From Gracilariopsis chorda (Eukaryota; Rhodophyta; Florideophyceae; Gracilariales; Gracilariaceae), in the NCBI GenBank assembly GCA_003194525.1, contig NBIV01000156.1, positions 146,268 to 210,267 of the forward strand: DNA of 64,000 nt. The letters are read 5' to 3'. The notes under the pieces were generated by a model. The model saw only the letters and a program-made list of their open reading frames with translations, searched no databases and was not told the origin of the DNA. Below, piece after piece: positions 20,328-31,963 of this stretch. Position numbers and translations under genes: made by a program. Each line of letters starts with the position of its first letter. Position 1 is the first letter of the stretch.

Positions 20328-21493
20328 ACACGCTCATACTTCCTTTTGCTCCTCACGTGCTCTCCGCTCTTTGTGCTGTCATCGTGACTGACCAGCTCTG
20401 GTATGGTATGGTATGCGGGATAGAGAGTTGTTTACGCTTTACAGGCACAACTTTGCAAGCAAACGATTGTGGAGATCACCGAGACACGTTTCCCTATTTT
20501 TCTACACTTGTAGTCAGACACGTTCTTGGATCCCGACCATATTAGACATCTGACCGGCACGCGGAGAAGAACTGGTTGTGTGGGTGATGTGCTCAATCAT
20601 GTTTTTGTGCATCCCGTCAGAGGTGCGATGATGTTTACAGCTTACAACATACCAAAGGTATACTCAAACGCATGCGACTGTGTCGCACTCTCTCAACCCG
20701 TTTGCGCAGACTCATATCTATCCTTCCAGCAGAAGCGTTGATGTGCGTCCTTTCAAAAGATGTTAAGCACGAGTGAAGATACGACCAGGTACAAGAGGAG
20801 CCCGGGCTTAGTGTCGAGTACAGCCAAATGGTACTTCCGCACCTTTTTCGACGATCAGGAATGAAGAGCATGTCATCATCCAGGCCATATAACGTGGCTC
20901 TGGGCGACCGTAAATCCGGCTTCAAACTCATTAGTGTGCCGAGAATGTACCCAATAACCAATAACTGAGTTTCTCTGCACTACAATCAGTACCTCGGTTC
21001 TCCTTTTTACCCGGTATGGCCGCAGATTTCGTCATGTACGTCACCGCAGGTCTCCACGTCTCTCTCTGGCAGTGTGTTCTCATCTTAAGTATCACACTGG
21101 CTTCGGAAGAGAAGCTCGCGTTGCAAAATGTAGCGGATATCCAAGACAAAGGAACTTCGCGAGAATGAAAGGCGTCAGAAATCCTTTCCATGTGAAAGAA
21201 CAATATGTCACTAGATATGTCTCGAGAGTGAATCATCTCCTATGTCGATGAGGTGGTGAAGTGTTCTTTCTCCGATCCTCTTCCCAGTAGAAAGCCATGC
21301 TCCAATGCCAGAGTTGCACGTCGAGGGTCCTTGGTGTATATAGATAGATCAGCGTGTTGCTTCGTTTCTGAGGGGAAGCATCTCGGTCCATACGCCACAT
21401 TGCTCCATGTGACATTGATGATGAATAGGCCACTTAATGTACCTCCGACATGTTTCGTGACATAGAACGCCCGAAGACTTTTATTCAACACGA
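20328..21493. other. Spacer between convergent genes
   Basis: About 1.2 kb between the 3' ends of paralog A and the Sel1 gene. Only short ORFs with no recognisable content. Confidence 0.5.
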
Positions 21494-22978
21494 CTAATCT
21501 CCAACAATCCTGGATAGTGATTTTATGGCATCAGGATGCCCCGTGTCGTCAGCTGACTCCGTATACAACTTTGTAGCCATCGTAACATCTGCCTTGACAC
21601 CCTTTGCTCCCTTCAGCAGCAAAGCTGCCAAGCACCTCTTCGCTTCATCGCTTCCACGCTCAATAGCTCTTTTGTACAGCTTCACAGCCCGTTTCGCATC
21701 AGGCCGATGATCCGGGGTGCCTTGCTGTACCATCTTGCCCAGTTCGACTATAGCTTGTGTTTTCATTCCCGTGTCTGTAGACAATTTGACAGCCTTTTCC
21801 ATCAACGTCAGCGCTCTAGCTTCGTCTTTTGGGACCCCTTCATACCCGCGCTTGAACGTCATGGCCAAGTTATATGCAGCAGGTGCAAACTTGCGTTCAA
21901 GAGCTTGTTCGTACAAAATGACAGCTCGCTTGTGATCGGCTGGTACGCCTTCCACATCCTTCTGGAGCATGACTGCAAGGTTAGTCAGAGCGCGGACATC
22001 GCATCGCTTTTCAACAATGGTTTCATACAACTGCACTGCTCTAACAGGGTTTGCCGCAATTCCTGTCATTCCTTTAGTTAAAAGGGTTGCTAAATGAAAC
22101 TTAGCGCCGATGCCTTTCTCCTCCGTGACAGCCTCTTCAAACAGTTGCAACGCGCGAATGGGGTTCTGTGGCGCACCTCGCCGTCCGTGCAATAGCATGT
22201 TTCCCAAGCTCATCATCGCCCCAACAGATTTCCTTTGTTGCAACACTTCTTCATAAAGCTGAAGAGCGCGCATCGGATCCGCTGGGACCCCCTTGGCACC
22301 AGCGTCCAGTATGGCGGCAAGTGCTTCCTTTGCATCGATGCTGTTAGCTTCAATAGCTTTGTTGTACCACTTTACCGCACGTCTTGGATTCGAAGGCACA
22401 CCTTTACCACCCTCAAATAGCGCGCTTGCCAGATCAACCATGGACTCAACGTCGTTACCCTTTCTGATAGCTCTCCGAAACAGCTTTACTGCGCGTGGGG
22501 CATCAATAGTTGCACCATGATCACCAGACCACAGCAAGCCTGCAAGATTGTACATAGACACAATATTGTCATGCTGCACTATGGCGCGCTCATAGAGCTG
22601 AACAGCGCGATGAATATCGCGTGGCACCTGCTTGGTGCCTCTTTCAAACAAGTAGGCCAAGTTATTGGTAGCACTGCCATCCTTGCGCGCACGCATGACA
22701 GTCTCGTAAAGCAGCTGGGAACGCTTTGGGTTGGCGGGAATATCGCCGTGTCCAAAGTCGAAGATCATTGCCAGGTCAAACATTGCTCGAGGATCACGAC
22801 ATTGTTTGGCAGCGCGTTCGAGCAACTGAACGGCGCGCTTTGAATCTCGTGGCACCCCATCTGCTCCATCGAGCAGAAGGTGCGCCACTTCGACCATCGC
22901 ATTTTCGTCGTTGTAGCTGCTGATCTTGTGCTCGTAGAATTCCAGAACTTGGCGGTTCGATAAAGCGCGGGCGGACAT
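21494..22978 (-). CDS. Sel1-repeat (TPR-like) protein
   Basis: 494 residues made almost wholly of about 13 tandem Sel1-like repeats of 35-37 residues. Each has the pattern A..LG.ML..G..GV..(D/N)..RAV.LYE.A (for example GVPRDSKRAVQLLERAAKQC near residue 37 and GVPADPMRALQLYEEV further on). Sel1 repeats form an alpha-alpha superhelix that scaffolds protein complexes, known from ER-associated degradation (Sel1/Hrd3) and many signalling adaptors. There is no signal peptide or membrane helix here, so a cytosolic or nuclear adaptor is likely rather than an ER Hrd3. Repeats run from residue 20 nearly to the end. It is intronless and convergent with paralog A. Its partner is unknown. Confidence 0.9.
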   Translation of the reverse strand: MSARALSNRQVLEFYEHKISSYNDENAMVEVAHLLLDGADGVPRDSKRAVQLLERAAKQCRDPRAMFDLAMIFDFGHGDIPANPKRSQLLYETVMRARKDGSATNNLAYLFERGTKQVPRDIHRAVQLYERAIVQHDNIVSMYNLAGLLWSGDHGATIDAPRAVKLFRRAIRKGNDVESMVDLASALFEGGKGVPSNPRRAVKWYNKAIEANSIDAKEALAAILDAGAKGVPADPMRALQLYEEVLQQRKSVGAMMSLGNMLLHGRRGAPQNPIRALQLFEEAVTEEKGIGAKFHLATLLTKGMTGIAANPVRAVQLYETIVEKRCDVRALTNLAVMLQKDVEGVPADHKRAVILYEQALERKFAPAAYNLAMTFKRGYEGVPKDEARALTLMEKAVKLSTDTGMKTQAIVELGKMVQQGTPDHRPDAKRAVKLYKRAIERGSDEAKRCLAALLLKGAKGVKADVTMATKLYTESADDTGHPDAIKSLSRIVGD

Positions 22979-24741
22979 TTTGTCAAGGCTTACACAGTGC
23001 CGAAATGCGGCATGTATGACAGGATAGAACGATATGTGAACGTTGGTCAGTGGAGTGGTGCGATGGAGGTTTGTGGGGGCAGTTCAAGAGCAGTGTGTGA
23101 TTTGAGTGCTGCTCTCACGGCGGGAGCACTTGCGATGGGAAGGGGTTCAGGATATCGTGACGGGTGTAGAGAACGCAGGCAAGTGTGACGTACTGGTGAC
23201 CCTTTATCTTCTGAATCGAGCGCAGGCTCGCGGGGATGAGATGACCCAAGGGCTCGAAGGTGGAGGAGGGTCGGGGGGGAGAAACGGTCTCTGTCGGCGG
23301 TCGGGAGCCAAACAGCCGTTCGCTTTAAAGACGGCGGCGTATGGAACGCAAGTACAAAAGTTTGTTTAATCTAAGTAGCATTGATGCGCCGGAGCAAGGC
23401 ACTGTCTTGCGAGGCGGCGGTGCATCCAAACAAAACCTGCAGCCCTTGGAGGGCTGCACCGCACAGTACCAACGCTAACCCTCTTCGTTTGGTACCGTTT
23501 GTACATATGTACCGTATCATCACCAACTATGCGATTTCCTGCATCGGAGTTTGAATGTCCCGCCGGAAAAGTTTTGACTATTCTGCGGGAATGTGACGTG
23601 CGACGGTCGCGCAACCTCCGTGCATGGCATGTTGGTTAATAACCAATCTAAGTGTCTAAGATACCAAATGACGTTCCTTTGATTCCCCAAGCGCGCCAAT
23701 TGAAAGTAAGGGCTGCCAATTTGTTCAGATTTTTTTTTAGATTGATTTGGCAAAAAGGGCACGCCCAATATGCCCCACCCTTTTCAAATTGCGGGCACTT
23801 TTTGTGCTCATTAGTGCGCAACAGGCACATTCCTGGTCGCTGCGGGCACTCGTGTGGAAGTTGACACAACGGCACAAGCACTGTGCGCCTCTTTCCAGCT
23901 TCCATGGTCACTTCACTTCACGTATATGATATATGGCATATCCTGACCTTGGGGTAAGTCTGCGGCAAACAAACCGCTGCATGGCCGAACACGTGGGACG
24001 GCCACATACAAGCGTACTGCTTTCCAAATCTTTCGATCACGTGCCTGCCCCTTTGCCCTACTGCGGTGGAGCCCCACCCCCATCAGTCTTTGCGCTCAGC
24101 TTCGCCTCTCATCCACTCTCAATTCGCGCTATGGTATGAGCAATATGCAACACTCTCTGACGTAAACGACGTGTCCTCGCAGTTTGCGTAGTGCATACAC
24201 CTCTGAATTCTTGTGCATTTCTCACACGATTGCACGCGATTGCTTCACGAAATATGGCGACAGCGTCTGTAATCATGATGCTGTGTGTCGAAGTTAATTG
24301 GTATTCAACTCCATTGCATTTGCCATTCTTTGGCCACAGCCCACTCGCTACGGGGGAACTCCCCAGCAATGTGATAAACGGAAGAGCCCTTTCCGTCTTG
24401 CACGTCCATTTCCTCCACCTACGCATTCCGACTCGCAGAAACTCACACGAGCGACGCATTCGCAATTTCGTGAATGCCAACGTCAAACATCCTTCCATAC
24501 AATGTGATTGTTATGTGTGCTTTACGTGCGACAACCATTTGTGCATCAGTATGTGAACTGCACGCGACAGTCCCTCTTGCTCTACAGCAGAATCAGTGGC
24601 GTACAACACAAACGGCGGAAAAAACTATATATTGGTCACAATTAGGTCCACCGAGCCCACGAAAACCGTTGTGGCATCGGAGCAATTCCACCCCTGTGCC
24701 TCACATCCCTTGGGCCGAGACGTGCTTCGCACACCTTTGCA
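22979..24741. other. Spacer with promoter of the Sel1 gene
   Basis: About 1.8 kb without a gene I can support. It should hold the promoter of the Sel1 gene (left part) and the 3' UTR of paralog B (right part). A short perfect hairpin GCAGCCCT/AGGGCTGC sits near 23440-23458. Confidence 0.5.
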
Positions 24742-26583
24742 TTAGCTTTCCATATCGTATCTGTATGAATACCCATCAGAACCGCTGTCCCTTGCGGCCC
24801 GTTCCGCACTTGACATACCATCACTGCCGACACCCACACCAAAGTCACCTCCGTCGCCCGTAGTCTCTTCGAGCCCCAAAAAGATTAACAACTTGTCCCA
24901 TTGCCGACTAAACCAATTCTTTTCCTTCTCTTCCTCTTCAGTCGTGTCACCGCTTGTTTGCGTTTGCGCACTTGCGTCACGCGACATATACTTCGCACTC
25001 CTTCCGTCGTGCTCCACGTTCGGGACAACTTTCACGCTCATTAGCGTGGCGTCATGTGACCCCCACTGCAGCCATTTCTTCACAGTAGGTGACCTCGTGT
25101 CGGACGAAGCCTGACTCTCATCCTCAGTGTCTCGGTCAAAATCGGCTGCATCGATAGAATATCGTCTTTCGAAATCGTCTGCATCCATTCCGCTACCAAG
25201 CAAACTCATCTTGGTGATGTCGAACACAACCCGGCCAAACGGCCCTTCAGCTTCCGAGCCTTCTTTCCGCCGTCTTCTCCTCATCAACATGGTGGCAAAC
25301 GCTTCGAAAAGGACGCCCACGATAATAGCAGCAACCGCAATCACCACGAACGCAACGCCAATTGCGTGGAAACGATCATCTCCCTTACACGATGCGGCCC
25401 ACACTTCGATCTCTCCAAACTCCTTCGTCCCAAGATAGAAGGCAACTGTTTCTCTCCGTTCATGATCCACCGAGTTGATCAGTTCAACACCCTTGACGAG
25501 AAACGGAAGCGTCGAGAATACGTCGGTGAAAATGATATACGCTAACATGGCAAACGTGCTGAGCTCAGCGAGAAACGCCACAGGGATCAAATTCATAGTA
25601 AGTGGCAACGCTAAAATGGCAATGTTGCTTGGGGTAATCGCATCTTCCGCAAGATCGATCGCAACGGTGTTCTGGCGCAGAGCTTCTTTAATGGCGGGGT
25701 TTTTATCCAGAGTCATTTCGCCATGCGAGGCAAGGTTGAGCTTGCCGCCCCACTTAGTGAGAATAGTAGTCGATTTCTCGTAATCTCCGCGGTCGTCATG
25801 GGTAGCGTTTTTCGGTATCAATCGCGGCTGCGTCATTTTCATAGAACCCTTGAAGTCATCGCGGACCCATTCCATGTACAGTTGGCGCTCATAATCGAAA
25901 ACGAACTGATCCACCGGTCTGTTTGTAACGTCGACGAGCATGTGAAGTGTTCCATCAATGCGATAAGCGGAGATAGTTTGCAACTCGCATGTTTGGGAGA
26001 GACGACGGAGATCCCAGTCTGCCAACTGATGAGTTTCTTCGGTCCAGTTTCGAAGCCCCCGTGAACTTGGAGATTGAGGACCTTCCATGGCGGAGGGCAT
26101 GGTGTGCACAACGTCTTTGATAATACTCATAGAGTCTGCTGCAAGTTTCTTGAGCTCGGGATCGGAGTGCTGATCCCTAGTGAAGTCCAGTCGCGATGGG
26201 CAAGTGTCGTCCAACCCGCCCCTGCCGGCGGCAACGACTTCGCGCTTCGTAGCGGCGTCAGGACCGTCCCGAACCCACTGAAGGTCTCGGTGAAGATTGC
26301 ATGCATCGGGATGATTCTTGTCGCGACGCTTATCCATAATCTCCACCAACTTCTGTACAAACTTGAAGGCGCGCTTCATCTTATCTCCGTCATCTTCGTT
26401 CTGACGGTAATAGCGAGCTGCTGGAGCGTCGTCCGACATTGAAAAGTAACGGGGAACAGGCCATACGGTATGGCCAAATGTACGAAACACGCACTTGGAG
26501 TCATCCGTTTGTTGTTGAGCGAAGACCAGTTGCGGTACTACGACAAGGAGTACCAGTGCAGCGAGTAGAGAGGGCTGAATCAT
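24742..26583 (-). CDS. Secretory-pathway membrane protein, paralog B (unknown family)
   Basis: 613 residues from Met at 26583; an ATG six codons upstream (26601) is possible. The signal peptide (MIQPSLLAALVLLVVVPQLVFA) is followed by an ectodomain of about 290 residues. Three hydrophobic helices at about 317-337, 342-362 and 406-428 match paralog A in order and spacing (SNIAILALPLTMNLIPVAF, TDVFSTLPFLVKG, IEVWAASC). The cytosolic tail is about 185 residues, twice that of A, beginning with an Arg cluster (MRRRRRK) and ending in an acidic Ser/Gly-rich stretch. Unknown function; the conserved block around the helices is probably the working core. It is intronless. A and B are well diverged, so the duplication is not recent. 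Confidence 0.88.
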   Translation of the reverse strand: MIQPSLLAALVLLVVVPQLVFAQQQTDDSKCVFRTFGHTVWPVPRYFSMSDDAPAARYYRQNEDDGDKMKRAFKFVQKLVEIMDKRRDKNHPDACNLHRDLQWVRDGPDAATKREVVAAGRGGLDDTCPSRLDFTRDQHSDPELKKLAADSMSIIKDVVHTMPSAMEGPQSPSSRGLRNWTEETHQLADWDLRRLSQTCELQTISAYRIDGTLHMLVDVTNRPVDQFVFDYERQLYMEWVRDDFKGSMKMTQPRLIPKNATHDDRGDYEKSTTILTKWGGKLNLASHGEMTLDKNPAIKEALRQNTVAIDLAEDAITPSNIAILALPLTMNLIPVAFLAELSTFAMLAYIIFTDVFSTLPFLVKGVELINSVDHERRETVAFYLGTKEFGEIEVWAASCKGDDRFHAIGVAFVVIAVAAIIVGVLFEAFATMLMRRRRRKEGSEAEGPFGRVVFDITKMSLLGSGMDADDFERRYSIDAADFDRDTEDESQASSDTRSPTVKKWLQWGSHDATLMSVKVVPNVEHDGRSAKYMSRDASAQTQTSGDTTEEEEKEKNWFSRQWDKLLIFLGLEETTGDGGDFGVGVGSDGMSSAERAARDSGSDGYSYRYDMES

Positions 26584-26601
26584 GGTGACAGGCGTGAACA
26601 A

Positions 26602-27326
26602 GGAGACTACGTTTCACTGTATCTCCCAAACCACATATCTACTTGTTGCAGGGGGCAGTTGTGTGCGACGACTCACCGGAATGCGTAGGAGGTGAGGGAC
26701 GTCGTTTCGAGGAGGTTTGTGAGATGTTGCGGGTTGAGAAAGGAAAAACGTTCGATGATGGTGGCGTAGGCGGTACGAAGTAGAAGCTGGGCAGAGAGCC
26801 TGGGGCATTTCAAACGGGGTGAGTTTTCGGCTTCGTAAACAGGTGATTGGACATGGCAGTGTGATTGATGCGTATGACAAATTTGGCGTTGAGAGTATCA
26901 ACTGAAGGTGGCGCGCTTTGTAATAGATAAAATAGCGCCTTGCTGTTCGTTCATGCGTGGAATGATTTGAGTTGCGCCACTTGCGCAAAAGTGCTTTCGC
27001 TGTGCAAGACAGCGACAGATTTATTTCTACTGCCGTTGGTAAACTGTATCTTAACCTACGAGCATGATCTCATCGGCGCCAAGCTATCTTGTAGATTGCT
27101 TTTCCAAGCAGTCAACCGACTCAACCGCTTTGGATTCAAGCGAACAATACTGGTCACCACTGGTGTTCAAGAAGGCGCGGTTCTACAAGGTCTACTACGG
27201 TAGGGTTGCTTGGCGTCCGTCTCTGCTCATCACTTTGTGGGGTGCGTCCCCGCATTGCTGTAGTCAGTGTCCTGCTCGCATTCCAATGGACTGCTACAGC
27301 CTGATCATGTAAGCCTCTCACCTCCC
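26602..27326. other. Upstream region of paralog B
   Basis: No gene recognised. It should contain the promoter of paralog B; an AT-rich TATTTTAT-like stretch on the minus strand lies near 26925-26935. Confidence 0.35.
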
Positions 27327-27373
27327 TGTGATTGGTCTCCAGGCCGGACGGTCCGGCCTGGAGACCAATCACA
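27327..27373. repeat. Perfect 47-bp palindrome (23-bp arms, 1-nt centre)
   Basis: The left arm 27327-27349 (TGTGATTGGTCTCCAGG...) is the exact reverse complement of 27351-27373, with G at 27350 as centre. Such a perfect near-spacerless palindrome is expected either from two transposon ends joined head to head or from a very recent fold-back duplication. It stands at the left edge of the transposon-rich tract. Confidence 0.97.
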
Positions 27374-27512
27374 TTCCTTGCAAAGGGTGGCGGAATGGTT
27401 CAGGCCAGCCCTCTTCCTCTGCACGTACAGATCACGATGACGTCAGTGTATCTCAATCTGAGCCCTCAGCGCAAAGCGCTCAGCGGTTTTCTTTACCAAC
27501 GGTACAGGTGAG

Positions 27513-27645
27513 AATTGCAACTAGTGTGGACCACACTATATCTGTATGTCCCATTCTGAGGGAGTTCACAATATATAGTGTAGACCACAGTAATACGGGT
27601 ACCCACACATTCTGGTAACGGGTTTATTAGTGTGGACCATACTAC
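27513..27645. repeat. Repeated AGTGTGGNCCACACT motifs, left cluster
   Basis: One perfect 15-bp palindrome at 27513-27527 and imperfect copies near 27571 (AGTGTAGACCACAGT) and 27631 (AGTGTGGACCATACT). Motifs of the same type recur at 35.65-35.81 kb. About 25 bases just before the first motif also recur inverted on the other side (see the right cluster). They look like subterminal transposase-binding sites. Confidence 0.6.
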
Positions 27646-28159
27646 TCAAGACTCATACAATAAGTGTCGTCATTGACCTGCCCCTTTATGAGCTCCCGCC
27701 TACAACCTGTTCATCAAACTTCTCCCTATACTTGCCTATGATGGCTTGCAGCTCCAGGAACAGTTGTCTTTCTTCCCATTGCGCGTTCATATTCAATGCC
27801 ATCCCACATCTTATAATACCCCTCCGCGCGGAGCTCACACCTTCTTCATGTTATGCACTAGCAAATCTCACTACTTCTTCCGCAAACTTCAAGAAATGGC
27901 GCTTTCTAGAGTTGGTTAGATTTCTTGATCCCCTCGGACCATGTGACCACAAAGTGATCTCTAACAATCCCCTCTTATATTCTTCCTAATGCTTTCTCCA
28001 GAGAGCTTTGAGCTTTTAAACTATTAGGCTGTCAGCAGACTGCACTAAATGCGTCGCGTTACAAAGAACAATTCTGATCTCTATTTTACTCTTTGCAAGT
28101 GCACATTTCATATCGTCCGTAATGTCGTGTCTGTTAACGTTATCAAGATACAATGAAAA

Positions 28160-28174
28160 GCGGCCTTCGGCCGC
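28160..28174. repeat. GC-rich hairpin beyond the Helitron helicase
   Basis: GCGGCC-TTC-GGCCGC, followed by another GC-rich imperfect inverted pair (GGCCTCGCGGCGCGGCC). The position fits a Helitron 3' hairpin on the minus strand, but the terminal tetranucleotide is not recognisable. Confidence 0.45.
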
Positions 28175-28354
28175 AGGCAGGGCCTCGCGGCGCGGCCAAA
28201 AGTTTGCATAAGATATCTGCACAAATTTTGGTTTACGCATAAAATAAAATATGTCAAACTAATGACACCCTTCTAAAAAGTATACAGCTTCTTTTAGATC
28301 ATATTTTTTGATGTTCACCGGCCTTGGATGGAATCACTGCGCATTTTGAGGCGT

Positions 28355-30363
28355 CTAGTCTTCAATATGCAGCAGTAACACATCATCAGATGTTCTGAAA
28401 CGCGAAAGTCCAACATAGACCTGACCCAGCGAAAAACAGTTTGTTCGAAAGTCGATTATCATTTTCTTCAGCGTTTTTCCTTGCACTTTATGCACAATTG
28501 CTGCAAATGCCAATTAGATGGGAAACTGTCCACATTGGATTTTCACGTCTGCAAACTCGAATACAAATTCAATGCGGTGCAGTAAAAAGCTTTGCTGAGC
28601 CATGTTCATGAATGCCAAAAAATCGAATCACTCTGAGAGAAATGCTGGTAACGATAACCATCTTTCCATCCAGAAAGTTTGGATGAAGTACATTTCGAAT
28701 CATCATAACAGGAACACCCAACTTCAGTTTCAAATGGTGGTGCAGGACTCCATTTGGAGCGTAATTATACTCCAGTTCAGGTCCAATGATACTCTTTGTG
28801 TGAAAGTTTTCATCGGTTGGCCCTCGGTTAGGAACGATCGTCGTTGCAGACTTCAAGTCAAACATCCTTCCCAGAAAATACTCCAATGCTTTCTGGTTAT
28901 GTTCCTCCACTAATTGGTTTGTTGGCGCAACTATCAATCGGTTGAGCTTGACATCTTCTTTCTTCCGTGTTGTAAACCATTTCCAAAGCAACTTGTATGC
29001 ATCGTTTACATCTGACGTAGACATAAGCGGAGGCCTTGCAGATGCTGGAAACGTCCTACGACCAAGACTGAGCAAACCTTTTGCAAAAACTGGATCATCT
29101 TGTTGACGAACCTGTTCTGTAAGGCGAAGAACTTTGACTCTTCTGTCCCAAAGCTCGCAAGAGTACCACTCTTCTGTCTTAAAGCTCGCAAGAGTACCAT
29201 GGAAGCCCCCTTAGGAGAGTCACTGGAATAACACGAATTGTTCCATCCCTTTCGGATACTGTTATCGTTATTGGAACGAATGGAAGCAGTTGCATATAAT
29301 CGCCTGCCATAACTAGGAACATGCCTCCAAAGTCTTTCGTAGAGTTTCTTAAGTCCTTCAATACGGTGTTCGCAATCTCGAAGAGTGTTTTCGGGCAAAT
29401 TTAAGCTTCACCAATTACCAGCAAAATAGTCTTCCGTACTAGTTCTACTCTCTGTCATTGTGGTCCATACTTGGAAAGTGTCTGACGCTCTCTACCTTGC
29501 GAATCTCTGTTTTCGTCAACTCCCAATCCAAGCAAACTATGTAAAGTTCTTCCACCTTCATATAGGGCAGCAGCAATACCTGTTGTGGCTGTCATCTTCA
29601 CCAATAAGCCTTCGTGCTCAACAATATCTCTCAGCAAAGATAGGAGATAGGTCTTCTCTGTCCCCGCTCGTCCTTGTAAGAATAAAACGCTTCCGTGTGT
29701 GTTGCGTCTTTCAGACTCTCCCATTCTATCTCAGTATTGTATTTCTCTCATTATCTTGTCAAAAACTTGCTTCTAGCCTTCTTTTAGATCATCATATCTC
29801 TCTTTTAACCTTCGCCTGGACCTCAAAGAAGAGCTGCGACGTACTTCAGCTTGTTCCTCTGCTACTTGCAGTTCGCTCTCTCTGAGATGAAGTTGTAATA
29901 AAGTACGATGAAAGAATGGATCATTTCTCATAAGCCGACCGCCATGTTTGTCCGAAATCTCAATGATTCTTCGATGTAGTTCTTCTCTTCTTTGTGCTCT
30001 GATTCCTTCGGTTATATCTGCAGTTAGAGGTCGTTCGTGCTTTTCAATCACAGTTTTAGGATTTATCCCTTGTTGAAAGGAAGTGACGACCAAGTAAGGC
30101 AGCTCAGCAGGAGTAGCATGTTATCTTACTTCCTCATCAAAGGCCGTTTCGTACTCGTCACCATGGATATATAGTCCACGGGCTACTGCCGCTTCTCTAT
30201 AAGTTGAGTAGGATTTGCTCCCAACACGTTTCGGATCATCAAAGGAGCTGAATGTAGAGTTCATGAGCAATATTAGAAGAGCGAAGAGTTCGTGATTTGC
30301 GGGAGAAGCAAATCTAATTCGAGTCACAGTTCGATCATTTTCGGATCGCTGCACTACGTACAT
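28355..30363 (-). pseudogene. Helitron Pif1-like helicase, fragmented
   Basis: Pieces on minus in order: 30363-30121 and 30093-29773 (linker); 29724-29455 with the Walker A region (LQGRAGTEKTYLLSLL, Glu in place of the usual Gly before KT) and motif Ia (TATTGIAAALYEGGRTLHSL); 29398-29179 with the Walker B region (MAGDYMQLLPF); 29075-28569 with PTNQLVEEHN and LKLKLGVPVMMIRNV. A last piece, 28520-28355, has the motif V/VI stretches AIVHKVQGKTL and GQVYVGLSRFRTSDDV, ending at the TAG at 28355-28357. The family unwinds DNA during rolling-circle transposition. At least four frame changes kill it. Confidence 0.85.
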
Positions 30364-30662
30364 TCGTGGACTTCCTCAATCCCGAGTGGAGTCAGACTCT
30401 GGTACAGAGCGGGGTAGCTTATCATATGCACGTATAGTCTCGTAGTATGTCATGTAGTCCAAATTCATATACCGGGAGGGTCTTCTGAAATATCTTTCCA
30501 GCAGGGAAGACTTCAGACGTCTAGGCAGTCTCACGTTTCGAATCAAAACCTGTCGCTCTCAACGGAGATGTATGTCAAGTGCCTGTAAAGTTGGATTGAT
30601 GCGAAAATGCCTGACCTCAAAGAGGATTCATGCAGCTTCAACTGCACCCACCACTCTCGCTC

Positions 30663-31676
30663 TCATATACGCCCTGATCTCATTTTGAAGCATGTCGCTC
30701 TGTGAACTTCATTGGCTTTCCTTCGACTTGATACAACCAAATCCTGTTCTTTGGCACTCTTGAAGGCATACTTCATCAGGTATGAAACGGCGCTGCCAAC
30801 TTGGGTTCTTTCAACATTGATGTGAGCCTTGTACTTCATTGTGAGATCAGGATTATACGGAACCACTTTCAAATCTTCTGTCCTTCTTCGTCGGTAGGTC
30901 ACTCGATTTTTGTACTCATTTATCGTTGTTTCAGCCACAATTTCTTGTCGATCATACCCAAATCTGCACCTCCCGTCAGAGGTAGGACCACGGCAATATG
31001 GAGAGTGTCTGTGCATATTGAATTTCTTCACCAATTTTTGGAGTTCCTGGTCCTCAGTCGAGTCACCCGGAGACGGTTCGGCTTTGATCAAAGTGTCAAT
31101 GATCTCAGGATCTTCAATTACGCCCCCCTCCAAACAAAGAAGAATGTGATGATGTGGACTATTTCTCTCCTGGATCTCACGTTTGGCGGCAATCCCAATG
31201 CATTTCAAGCCAAAGAGCTCTTCTGAATTATTCTGTAGATCCTTCATGACTGAACTCGCATACTGGTTGTACACTCTTGCAATAAGATCTGGCCCATCAA
31301 AAGGACGGCATCTGTCTCCCTGTGGAGAAAATGCTCCGGTGTTTTCGTTGTCCATACTAAGCCTTTTCATCTCTTCCCGCCATACGTTCATTGTGACTGT
31401 GACGAAAAGCGTCGGAGAGCCCAGTCGAGCTACCATTGCTTGCACATGCAGTCTTTTTTTTCTCCAGTACACCGGAGAGTTTTTGTTATTACTGGGAAGG
31501 AAGAGTTTACCGGAAGGGCCAAGTTCATCCATTTCGGTATGGGTTCCAGCCTGCAGCTCCTGTTCTTCAACCATTCTCGTCTGTTCTGTTTCCAAGTAAC
31601 GAAGTCTCAAGTCTCCAATGTTTGTGCTGGTACGAAGCAACCATTGCTGAAGAAGAGTACCAGAGTTCAGCAGCAC
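30663..31676 (-). pseudogene. Helitron HUH Rep endonuclease domain
   Basis: 337 open codons holding the three Rep motifs: motif 1 GSPTLFVTVTMNVW, motif 2 ERNSPHHHILLCLEG (the metal-binding His-hydrophobic-His core), and motif 3 AVSYLMKYAFKS, which in active Helitrons supplies Tyr nucleophiles for nicking and strand transfer. Between motifs 2 and 3 a HRHSPYCRGPTSDGRCRFGY stretch is the usual cysteine-bearing insert. Motifs are recognisable, but the protein is cut off from its N-terminus and helicase. It is the best-preserved part of the element. Confidence 0.85.
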
Positions 31677-31963
31677 ATTATCGGTGTACAGTCTTCGCTT
31701 AGAGTGTTCTGCCCATGTTAGGCTCCCTCGTCTCGGTTGTTCGCATCCCTCGATGAAATATATGTTGCTGTATCATACGGGGCATGAATCTCACCGTAAG
31801 GGTAGAGCAGTGGAAAATCTCCCTTCTCAGCTTCCATTGAATCAGGCTTCAAACGCTTATAATTGATAAATCGACGTCGAAGATTTCCGGTTGACATGTG
31901 ATGGGATTCTCTTCCGCCTACCAGCTGCGCAACTGGGGCTTCTGACCTGAACAGTCCACTTGG

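Noticed and set aside
27328..27618. Two opposite ORFs both starting MIGLQAG
   Set aside because: The shared start is the 47-bp palindrome read from each side.
28130..28260. Exact Helitron 3' terminus
   Set aside because: A GC hairpin is present but no CTRR followed by T at the expected distance, so the end is left open.
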